Below are positions 10,301-16,416 of a stretch of 64,000 nucleotides of DNA, piece by piece (the stretch's first letter is position 1; every line of letters begins with the position of its first letter). Position numbers and translations under genes: made by a program. The notes below the pieces were generated by a model. It was given only the letters and a program-made list of their open reading frames with translations. It made no database searches and was not told where the DNA came from. Location: the NCBI RefSeq assembly GCF_050589825.1, contig NZ_JBNGOZ010000003.1, forward strand, positions 1 through 64,000, given 5' to 3'. The DNA comes from Carboxylicivirga longa. Its GTDB lineage: Bacteria; Bacteroidota; Bacteroidia; Bacteroidales; Marinilabiliaceae.

Positions 10301-10826
10301 TTACGAAATTACTTTTACTACCTTGGTAACGGATGTTTCAAAAACAGCAAAATTCCATGTGAAGAACTCAGCAGGAACAAAATATTTTGAAGTAGAGCTT
10401 ACTGATACACAAACTGCCGAACATACAATATCATTTACTACAGATGCCGGTGATACGGATTCGCAAATTGGATTCTGGACACCTAATGACTATCAGGGAC
10501 AAGCATACCTTGATAACGTTAGCATCGTCGAATCAACACTGAAAAGTGTAGCGATGACTCCTGAATTATCAGATAATACAAGCAAAAATAGAGTTCTGGT
10601 CTATCCAAACCCTGCATCAGATAATATTACCATTCAAGGTCTATGGGGAGAAACAAGTTTATTGATCTATAATCTGATGGGAAGTTTGGTATTAAACCAA
10701 GTGTTTGATGCTTATGAGAATGGTTCAGCTACTGTCTCTGTTGACCATCTGGCAAAGGGTACTTACCTGCTTATAGTTACTGATGAAACAGGTATGCGCA
10801 TTACTAAGAAGTTAGTTATAAAATAA
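7386..10826 (+). CDS. Secreted right-handed beta-helix enzyme with Big_2, two CBM-like domains and T9SS tail (paralog 2)
   Basis: A 1146-residue protein of unknown reaction. The signal peptide starts with the same MMKKFTFLLLLFLASN as paralog 1. Then come a CBM6/35-like domain (about 23-157), a parallel beta-helix (about 158-695) with GSDANNG, KNDRQN, ITWGTNTAYG and LDWEGKFTLDYY, the conserved GGFCEILGDC and NVSVNDGYRD, a bacterial Ig-like Big_2 domain (about 701-783, SVATVDANGLVTAVSEG), two carbohydrate-binding-like sandwiches (about 791-917 and 922-1048, both starting N-x-x-F-E-x-G-L), and a T9SS tail. The core is much closer to paralog 3 at 16417 than to its tandem neighbour, whereas both ends match the neighbour. 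It carries extra binding domains compared with the other paralogs. A lyase or hydrolase on galactan is inferred only from context. Confidence 0.8.
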   Translation: MMKKFTFLLLLFLASNLRTNAQTFLTIEAENATLSDSYDLVAKEFASGGNFVKLKNTSPEGKMEFVVPNVSTAGTYKLHVYSFNGGISTEALLSVNGVAASTVTLQPSNWAYEDSAKVTYLDINLEAGNNTVEIAATSAVNVLIDKVAISEYFNVYYVSTSGSDANNGSVSSPWQTIAKVNEAAATDANGGYLGSGDKVLFKRGDYFEGQLLLNRSGTADRPIEIGSYGAGELPVLSGSGTTLASDYIEAVKMTNTSHILVNNIWIKNDRQNMGTITWGTNTAYGIKVIANKWGGVSEGLTFRNLKITDVFGINMLDWEGKFTLDYYTAKGIFFDATADDPELGEVRINDVLIENCYFYNLGSTAISCRNLNPANNPISEEGRNMNYVIRNNTFEQLGGDGVVFASVCNGLVEKNTFIDLGLGDKNSSTDRLYGRGEGCWIWDSHNIIVQFNKQLRNSGFGDTYGAGGHVDFFCKNAIFQYNYSEETAGGFCEILGDCENSTFRYNVSVNDGYRDFHGYSIWVSGYVGTDQTPVRSNNNYIYNNTIYIDKAYTPDISIWAENTYVYNNIFKAVNGGQIGATGVDIDIASGSELVVANNLFYGDVASAFTNLDNSKITGVDPQFVNQGSGDIFGYQIQPGSAVIDAGTTFPEPTFPMAGQGIFKNISLNAATDIYGNAVDINNLLPNIGADNNYNSGIDPSAVSGVSVSPQSGTITVGGTLQLTETVMPSQAANKSVTWLSDNTSVATVDANGLVTAVSEGTAIITVTTVDGGFTATADITVTAQVVTELLNASFEDGLTNWNTWNNPTIVSDAVYGSKAVKLTGKGSVNQWVDVKPNTTYTLSAFAKVSDPQNDRVVLGVEDASGTALGFIDIYDTNYTAHRLMFTTGANDVTAKVYFWRPANGVNDAYCDEMIIDETAYILNSDFEKGLHAWDYYGGTAIETLSPVAGTSSLLIDGKGGSSQWIKTKGATTYEITFTTLVTDVSKTAKFHVKNSAGTKYFEVELTDTQTAEHTISFTTDAGDTDSQIGFWTPNDYQGQAYLDNVSIVESTLKSVAMTPELSDNTSKNRVLVYPNPASDNITIQGLWGETSLLIYNLMGSLVLNQVFDAYENGSATVSVDHLAKGTYLLIVTDETGMRITKKLVIK

Positions 10827-10849
10827 AAGGCCGTACGAACTAACCATTT

Positions 10850-10883
10850 CACTCCTGTCTCACCCTGAGACAGGAGTGTTTTT
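10850..10883 (+). terminator. Rho-independent terminator after paralog 2
   Basis: CACTCCTGTCTCA (10850-10862) pairs perfectly over 13 bases with TGAGACAGGAGTG (10866-10878) across a CCC loop, followed by a T-rich tract. It shares its core with the hairpins at 3894 and 7032. From here to 11093 I see no gene. Confidence 0.9.
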
Positions 10884-11093
10884 ATATCTGAAAATTGAAT
10901 CGTGAGCAATTATTAACCTAAGAAGTGAAAGATGATAAAGAGGGCGAATGTAAAATCAAATTTAAAAATGCTCAACATTCTATCCTGTGACAAGTTGGCG
11001 AACTTTGGTTCAGGACATATTTAGTATTAGATGATAGTTTTAACTCAATAAGACTATCAAAATAGAATGAAGTACAATGTCAAAAATCCCAAT

Positions 11094-11708
11094 CTAAATC
11101 TCACCAAGGTATAAACTATTACTGATATTGGTTTCATCCCTGCTTCGAAAGGCCACCCAAAGATGCCAAAGATGATTGTCGTGCTCCGTGTCCCAAAAGT
11201 ATTCTTTTTTAAAACGGGGAATACCTGTAAAGCGGTAATCGATCCAGTTTTTTTCTGGTATATAAGCCACCACTATCAAAGTATCGCTTTTGTCTCCTTG
11301 ATTATCATTCCAGCCAAAGTGCCATCCTTCTTTTTCTTTGCTTACATGGCAATTTTCGGGTTGGGCAAGAGAACCTGCACTGAGATATACATTTGGCCAA
11401 TCAATTCTTTGATGAGGGTATTCACCTGTTACGGCATGCAGTAGGTTATAGGATTTAGCTACATGATAAGGTGCATTGTTTGTTGTTGCAGGTGCAAATG
11501 TGACTTTTATAAGATCTTTTAAAGGGTTTAAAAGTTCCTGAATCAAAGCCATTTTCTGTCTTTGTGCTTGTTGTTTCAGACTGGGTTTTCTCCGCCTTGA
11601 TAATTGGGGACGTGATCTAATAATGTTTTTTCCATACATGGTATAAAAAACCGCATTGCCTACTTTCCCCTTTATCGTGCCATTAATACCATCTTTTGCT
11701 TCAGCCAT
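11094..11708 (-). CDS. DUF6266 family protein
   Basis: A 204-residue protein on the strand opposite to its neighbours. The start MAEAKDGINGTIKGKVGNAV followed by IRSRP and a basic stretch is the recognised N-terminal signature of DUF6266 proteins, which are frequent in Bacteroidota. No signal peptide or membrane segment is visible, so it is probably cytoplasmic. Trp-rich blocks (WHFGW, WHLWVAF) occur in the C-terminal half. The function of the family is unknown to me. It separates the tandem beta-helix genes from the agarase unit, and nothing in the sequence ties it to polysaccharide use. Confidence 0.7.
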   Translation of the reverse strand: MAEAKDGINGTIKGKVGNAVFYTMYGKNIIRSRPQLSRRRKPSLKQQAQRQKMALIQELLNPLKDLIKVTFAPATTNNAPYHVAKSYNLLHAVTGEYPHQRIDWPNVYLSAGSLAQPENCHVSKEKEGWHFGWNDNQGDKSDTLIVVAYIPEKNWIDYRFTGIPRFKKEYFWDTEHDNHLWHLWVAFRSRDETNISNSLYLGEI

Positions 11709-12051
11709 GATTCTATTGATTAAGTTGGTTATTCAGCTTTGGGTGCACATATACCTTAGCTCTACAGGATAATGCAGCTTAAGTTATTGTATATAGATAT
11801 AATTGTCAATGATTATTCATTAATTAAATGGTAAATATTGACTAATGATTGAAGAAACATTGAAGAAACAATGAGTAAAGATTCAAAATCTATCATCAGC
11901 AATAGCAACCATCTCACAATACCAGCCTAGGGGATGATCATAAGCTTCCATCGGGGCTTTTTGCTTTTTCTTTGTGTTTTTACCCCGCCAATCAGTAACA
12001 AGTGATTGTCATGTTCAAATTAATTAAGGTGGTCAAAATTGGAATATTTGA
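11709..12051. other. Gene-free divergent intergenic region
   Basis: This stretch lies between the divergent DUF6266 and agarase genes. It has a short direct repeat TTGAAGAAAC (about 11848-11867) and a T-rich tract at about 11959-11988. I see no gene or RNA. The agarase promoter follows immediately. Confidence 0.5.
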
Positions 12052-12105
12052 GTTAAGCATTGTCAAATATGCGCCTGTTTGTTCTGTTTCTGTGAGTTAC
12101 TTTTA
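12052..12105 (+). promoter_or_regulatory. Locus-type promoter before the agarase
   Basis: The box GTTAAGCATTGTCAAATATG starts at 12052 and the -7-like element TACTTTTA lies at 12098-12105, 46 bases apart. The start codon ATG 12136 follows 30 bases later. The box matches 16 of 20 positions with those at 16337 and 33105. It is preceded by AATATTTGA, also similar at 16337. Confidence 0.6.
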
Positions 12106-12135
12106 GTGCTTTACAAATTGGTTAAAATTTTTTTA

Positions 12136-13650
12136 ATGAAAAGCCCGAAATGCATACTGTTTATTCTTCATGTATTTTTATCAATCAACATTATTGGGCA
12201 AACGCCTTTAGTTGATCTGAGTGAAACGTATGTCGCCGAATTTGTTAAAACAAAAGGTGCTGCTGTCGGTCTTAAGGACGAGGTGTTATATATTACGCTG
12301 CAAGCCGATGCACCCTTGGTTGAGTTACATTCACCATCGGAGAGCTGGGATTTGTGCTCGCACTCGTCTGTTGCCTTTGAGGTGACTAATCTGGGAAATG
12401 AGCCCGTCCTGTTGAATGCGCATATTGGCGATTACCATTGGAACGAAGGAGTATTGGTTATCCATCCGGGTGAAACAAATGTGATGCGCATCCTCATCAA
12501 AGGGTACCGATTACCGGAAGAGCATCCGCTGGCCCGCTCTTATAAAGGGATGTTTGGATATCCGGGAGGCTACTACTGGCACTGGGTACCAATGGATGCA
12601 GCGCATATTAAGAAGATTAAATTATCACTGATCAATCCGAAGAGCCCTGCCATCATTGCCGTCAGAAATTTCATGGCTGAGGGCAACCTTCTGGCCAAGT
12701 CATATGAAGAGATACAAAAGACCATGTTCCCTTTTGTGGATCAGTATGGGCAATACATGCATAAGGATTGGAAAGGAAAGATTCATACTGATGAAGAACT
12801 ACAGGCAGCGATTAAAAAAGAGAAGAATGATTTAATGGCACAGCCTTCGCCACAAGGAAGAAACAAGTATGGTGGCTGGGCCTTAGGGAAGCAGTGCAAA
12901 GCTACGGGGCATTTCAGGGTGGAGAAAATTGATGGTCGCTGGTGGATGATTGATCCGGAAGGCTGCCTCTTCTGGTCCCATGGTATTACCGGTGTGGCAA
13001 AAGCTGCTGCCACTACAATAATAAAGGGACGTGAAAAATATTTCTCATCCTTGCCGGATAAAGGGACTCCATTGATGCAATTTGCCAAACAGGAAAAAGG
13101 GAAGGTGCTGACTTATAACTTTACAGGTTCTAACCTGTATCGTAAATATGGTGAGGACTGGCAACAAATAAGCAGTGAGCTGGCTCATCAGCGTCTCAGG
13201 AGCTGGGGCATGAATACCTTTGGTAACTGGTCGGATGAAACAACCTACCTTCAGCGAAAAACGCCTTATACAGTCAGTGTGAACTTTCCGTGGCCAAAAG
13301 TTGGAGGTAAGTTAAAGTTTCCCAATGTATTTCATCCAAATTATAAATCAAATCTGGAGAAGACCTTTGAAAAACATGCGGTTACCTGGGAAGATGATTA
13401 CTGTATTGGCTATTTTGTGGATAATGAGTTGCATGGCTGGGGATCAATAGGAAGAACAGTGCAGACTTTACCTGCAGAAGATAATGCCAAAGTTGAGCTG
13501 ATGAATTACCTGAGCGATAAGTATGATAACATTGAACAACTGAATTCAGCATGGAACAGTGACTTTAAGTCATGGAAAGTATTTCTAAATTCTACCAAAG
13601 CCATAACCGGAAAGACAGCAGTGAGTGATTTGCTGGAATTTGAAAAATAA
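12136..13650 (+). CDS. GH50 beta-agarase, N-terminal part (frameshifted)
   Basis: This is the first and larger part of a GH50 exo/endo-beta-agarase. I start at ATG 12136 (MKSPKCILFIL), which gives a normal signal peptide ending IIGQ; the reading frame is open further up to a TTG at 12079. An N-terminal carbohydrate-binding-like sandwich (to about residue 190) is followed by the TIM barrel, with FVDQYGQYMHKDW, NKYGGWALG, FRVEKIDGRWWMIDPEG and LFWSHG, all typical of GH50. The acid/base is Glu431 in DNELHGWG. The frame stops at TAA 13648-13650 right after an A5 run (13643-13647). Inserting one A, or a -1 slip on the run, continues in frame into the next entry. Alone this part lacks the nucleophile and would be inactive. 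Confidence 0.88.
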   Translation: MKSPKCILFILHVFLSINIIGQTPLVDLSETYVAEFVKTKGAAVGLKDEVLYITLQADAPLVELHSPSESWDLCSHSSVAFEVTNLGNEPVLLNAHIGDYHWNEGVLVIHPGETNVMRILIKGYRLPEEHPLARSYKGMFGYPGGYYWHWVPMDAAHIKKIKLSLINPKSPAIIAVRNFMAEGNLLAKSYEEIQKTMFPFVDQYGQYMHKDWKGKIHTDEELQAAIKKEKNDLMAQPSPQGRNKYGGWALGKQCKATGHFRVEKIDGRWWMIDPEGCLFWSHGITGVAKAAATTIIKGREKYFSSLPDKGTPLMQFAKQEKGKVLTYNFTGSNLYRKYGEDWQQISSELAHQRLRSWGMNTFGNWSDETTYLQRKTPYTVSVNFPWPKVGGKLKFPNVFHPNYKSNLEKTFEKHAVTWEDDYCIGYFVDNELHGWGSIGRTVQTLPAEDNAKVELMNYLSDKYDNIEQLNSAWNSDFKSWKVFLNSTKAITGKTAVSDLLEFEK

Positions 13651-14198
13651 TGGTTGATCTATATTACAAAACCTGTCGGGAAGTAATTAAGGCCGAGGCA
13701 CCAAACAAGCTATACTTAGGAAGTCGTCTTCACAACCATTATTATCCTCAGGATCTCGGGCACCAGCATTGGATCGTGCCCATAGCTGCTAAATACTGCG
13801 ATGTAATCAGTTTCAATCGCTATCGTTTTGTGCCTAACGATTTAATTTTTCATGATCTTAACATTGATAAACCCATCATCATAGGTGAATTTCACTTTGG
13901 TGCGTTGGACCGCGGCATGTTACACACCGGACTGCGCTCAGTGCAAAGTCAGGATCAACGAGGACGAGTGTACTATGAGTACATAAAAGGTGCTTTGGAA
14001 AATCCTTTTATCGTAGGGGCTCATTGGTTTCAATATGGCGAACAGGCAGTAACCGGGCGTGGCGATGGAGAGAATTATCAGATTGGTTTTCTGGATGTTT
14101 GTGACACGCCATATCAGGAAACCATTGATGCTTGTCGAAAAATTGCTGAGCAGATGTATGAGATAAGATTGGCCCCAGAATCTATAAACACTAAATAA
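13650..14198 (+). CDS. GH50 beta-agarase, C-terminal part (frameshifted)
   Basis: The remaining 182 residues of the GH50 barrel. The ATG overlaps the preceding stop as TAATG. The sequence starts LYYKTCREVIKAEAPNKLYLG, continues without loss relative to GH50, and contains the nucleophile Glu80 in IIIGEFHFGALDRG. The final helices with HWFQYGEQ and GRGDGENYQIGFLD are complete. Without the first part it has no signal peptide, so it cannot act alone. Possibilities are a decayed gene, an assembly or sequencing error in the A-run, or a slippage-dependent full-length product. The neighbouring broken SGNH gene favours real decay, but the otherwise clean codons argue for a recent event or an error. 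Confidence 0.88.
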   Translation: MVDLYYKTCREVIKAEAPNKLYLGSRLHNHYYPQDLGHQHWIVPIAAKYCDVISFNRYRFVPNDLIFHDLNIDKPIIIGEFHFGALDRGMLHTGLRSVQSQDQRGRVYYEYIKGALENPFIVGAHWFQYGEQAVTGRGDGENYQIGFLDVCDTPYQETIDACRKIAEQMYEIRLAPESINTK

Positions 14199-14227
14199 TA
14201 ATAATCGATACCAAATATGCAAGGCCA

Positions 14228-14389
14228 ATGAAAATATATAGTTCAATACGACTATTTCTTCTCTGTATTTCAGCAGTGAAAGCACAAAACAAAACAGGTT
14301 CGAAGAAAAAAATAAAAGTGTTTATCCTATCAGGTCAGTCAAACATAGTGGGTTGGGGCGATAGCGAGTGTTCAAGCCTTTTTGCTTAA
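14228..14389 (+). pseudogene. Truncated SGNH / sialate-O-acetylesterase-like gene start
   Basis: A 53-residue frame encodes a signal peptide (MKIYSSIRLFLLCISAVKAQ) followed by KVFILSGQSNIVGWGD, which is block I of SGNH-type (DUF303) carbohydrate esterases with the catalytic Ser in GQSN. The frame then ends at TAA 14387-14389 without any of the remaining domain, and the next gene starts 24 bases later. The full family domain is usually over 200 residues, so this is a 5' remnant left by a deletion. Confidence 0.75.
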
Positions 14390-14413
14390 ATACGATTTTA
14401 AAAAATAATACTC

Positions 14414-16327
14414 ATGAAAAGAATTTGTTTATATATAATCATTGGATTTTTTTTATTACAAATTACTTGTAGAGCACAGGAGTATGATACCTGGCGGTTT
14501 ATTAACATACCAGATTATCACAATGCCGAAGGCTTTGCAAAGAATATTCCTGAACGCAGTAAGCGAATTCAAGTACAAACAGAACAGTTCAAAGAAATGA
14601 AGGAACGACATGGCGGTGAGTTGATCATTATGCCGGGCGATTGTAACGGAGGGCATTGGTACAGAACAAAGTTTATGAAGCCGTTTAAATCTCACCCAGA
14701 TTATGCGCAATACTCAACAGAGGAGGTTATTCAGGAAGCATCACGCTTGTGTTACAGTGGATTGTGGGATATTATTCACGATGGCGGTTACGAACATTTT
14801 TTAATGGCAGTGGGCGATCACGAGTTGGGTGACAATCCCTGGCAAAAAGGCAGTGAAGTCAGTAAATACATTTCAACCTTTCGTCAGGGTTTTGCCAATA
14901 CTTTTACTCTGGATGAGAATAAAGAATCGAGATTTACTCAAAAGATAGGTAATGCATTGCCACGTCCGGTAGGGACTATATATGAGCATACCTCCAATGC
15001 CGTTCAATATAAGAATGTCTTATTCGTTACGCTTGATATGTTCCGTTTTGACAGTCAGGATAAAAACCTGGGAAGTCAGGGTGTAATTAATGGTGATATT
15101 GATAGGAAACATATGGAGTGGTTTGAATCAGTATTATCAGAAGCTCAGAAAATCCCATCTATTCAACACATAGTGGTTCAATCCCATTTGCCCATAATCT
15201 ATCCGGTGCGTAAATATGCCAGCAGTGGTATGTTGGTGGATGAAAAAGAGAGTGAAAAGATTCTAAATGTGTTGCGAAAGTATAAGGTGGACTTGTATCT
15301 GGCTGGTGAGGTGCATATGAATACGGTGACCAGGGATACAGAATCAGACTTGATTCAGCTGGTGGCGAGAGGCAATAATTTATCCAATATAACATTAATA
15401 GATGTGGAGCCAAATATGCTTTCTATTAGTACCTTGAATGAGAATGGTGATGAGTTGGGAAGTCTTAAAATTGATAAGTCATCAGTAAAAACAGTTATTG
15501 AAGGTGAGGGTCTATTAAAACCAATTATTAGCAACGGTTTGCAAATACATTGGAGTTTTGATGAGCAATTGGATAAAAGCAATTATAGAAGTAGTGTGGA
15601 AGGAACCTTTCCCAAGAAGGGAAAGCATAATCCCATTTTAGCTACAATTCAATATCCATGTGTATATCTGAATGACGGTGGTTTTAATTACGATTATTCA
15701 CTTATTTGTGAAAATGTCAAACCAGCTATGGGGATATTAGGTCAGGCTGCTGAAATAACAGAATCATCCAAGCTATTTGTTTTGCCCATGGGACCAATGA
15801 GCGAAGGTTATAAACGTACTCTGTCATGTTGGGTAAGAACCAAAGCCAAAGGAAGAATGCTGATTCTGAATAGTGGATCGTATTGGGGACAAGGACAATT
15901 TTTTAATTTATCCATTAATAATGGTAACCTGGAAGTAGCCTTGCGTCCCGATATATATGCAACTACGCATAATCAACATATTAACGACGGTGAATGGCAT
16001 CACTTGGCAGTGGTGATGCCTGACGAAGATGCTACAATTGGCGAGCTGAAGTTATTTATTGATGGTAATCTGATTGAAGATAAGCAATGTGCTCAACCCG
16101 ATGTCAAGGTCAATACATCACAAGCTAACTGGATGGCTGTTGCCACAAATATTGAAACTTATAAAACAGATTTATCTGAAACAATGGGCATGAAAGGGTA
16201 CGTTGGTTTGTTGGATGATTTCTGCATATGGACAGGAGCTCTTAAAAATACAGGTATTAAGCAATTATACATCAATGGACTGAAAGGCAAAAATGCATGT
16301 AATGTAGAGGTAATAATGCATGATTAG
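14414..16327 (+). CDS. Secreted calcineurin-like metallophosphoesterase with LamG-like domain
   Basis: A 637-residue exported protein. The signal peptide ends near ITCRAQ. The N-terminal two-thirds carry metallophosphoesterase motifs in order: IIMPGDCNGG, AVGDHELGDN, VVQSHLPI and LAGEVHMNT, which would provide the usual Asp, Asn/His and His metal ligands; the last motif is GEVH rather than the common GHxH. Residues about 380-630 look like a concanavalin/laminin-G sandwich (WSFDEQLD, SCWVRTKAKGRM, NDGEWHHLAVVM, GYVGLLDDFCIW). Such proteins are often in polysaccharide loci with no settled role; hydrolysis of a phosphate or sulfate ester is possible but unproven. No T9SS tail is present. It probably shares the agarase promoter, as no promoter box is seen between them. 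Confidence 0.75.
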   Translation: MKRICLYIIIGFFLLQITCRAQEYDTWRFINIPDYHNAEGFAKNIPERSKRIQVQTEQFKEMKERHGGELIIMPGDCNGGHWYRTKFMKPFKSHPDYAQYSTEEVIQEASRLCYSGLWDIIHDGGYEHFLMAVGDHELGDNPWQKGSEVSKYISTFRQGFANTFTLDENKESRFTQKIGNALPRPVGTIYEHTSNAVQYKNVLFVTLDMFRFDSQDKNLGSQGVINGDIDRKHMEWFESVLSEAQKIPSIQHIVVQSHLPIIYPVRKYASSGMLVDEKESEKILNVLRKYKVDLYLAGEVHMNTVTRDTESDLIQLVARGNNLSNITLIDVEPNMLSISTLNENGDELGSLKIDKSSVKTVIEGEGLLKPIISNGLQIHWSFDEQLDKSNYRSSVEGTFPKKGKHNPILATIQYPCVYLNDGGFNYDYSLICENVKPAMGILGQAAEITESSKLFVLPMGPMSEGYKRTLSCWVRTKAKGRMLILNSGSYWGQGQFFNLSINNGNLEVALRPDIYATTHNQHINDGEWHHLAVVMPDEDATIGELKLFIDGNLIEDKQCAQPDVKVNTSQANWMAVATNIETYKTDLSETMGMKGYVGLLDDFCIWTGALKNTGIKQLYINGLKGKNACNVEVIMHD

Positions 16328-16336
16328 CATATTTAC

Positions 16337-16390
16337 GTTAAGCATTGTTCAATTTCTGCCCGTTAAATTGCTGGTTGCATTCTAATTTTA
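16337..16390 (+). promoter_or_regulatory. Locus-type promoter before the long transcription unit
   Basis: The box GTTAAGCATTGTTCAATTTC starts at 16337 and TAATTTTA lies at 16383-16390, 46 bases apart. The ATG at 16417 follows 26 bases later. The first 12 bases are identical to the box at 12052. CATATTTAC just upstream resembles AATATTTGA at the agarase promoter. Confidence 0.6.
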
Positions 16391-16416
16391 CAGCGTTTAT
16401 AAATTAGATCTTGACT

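Noticed and set aside
4251..10826. Calling the beta-helix enzymes GH82 iota-carrageenases
   Set aside because: GH82 also has a beta-helix, but I could not identify its catalytic set here, and fold plus context alone do not justify the name.
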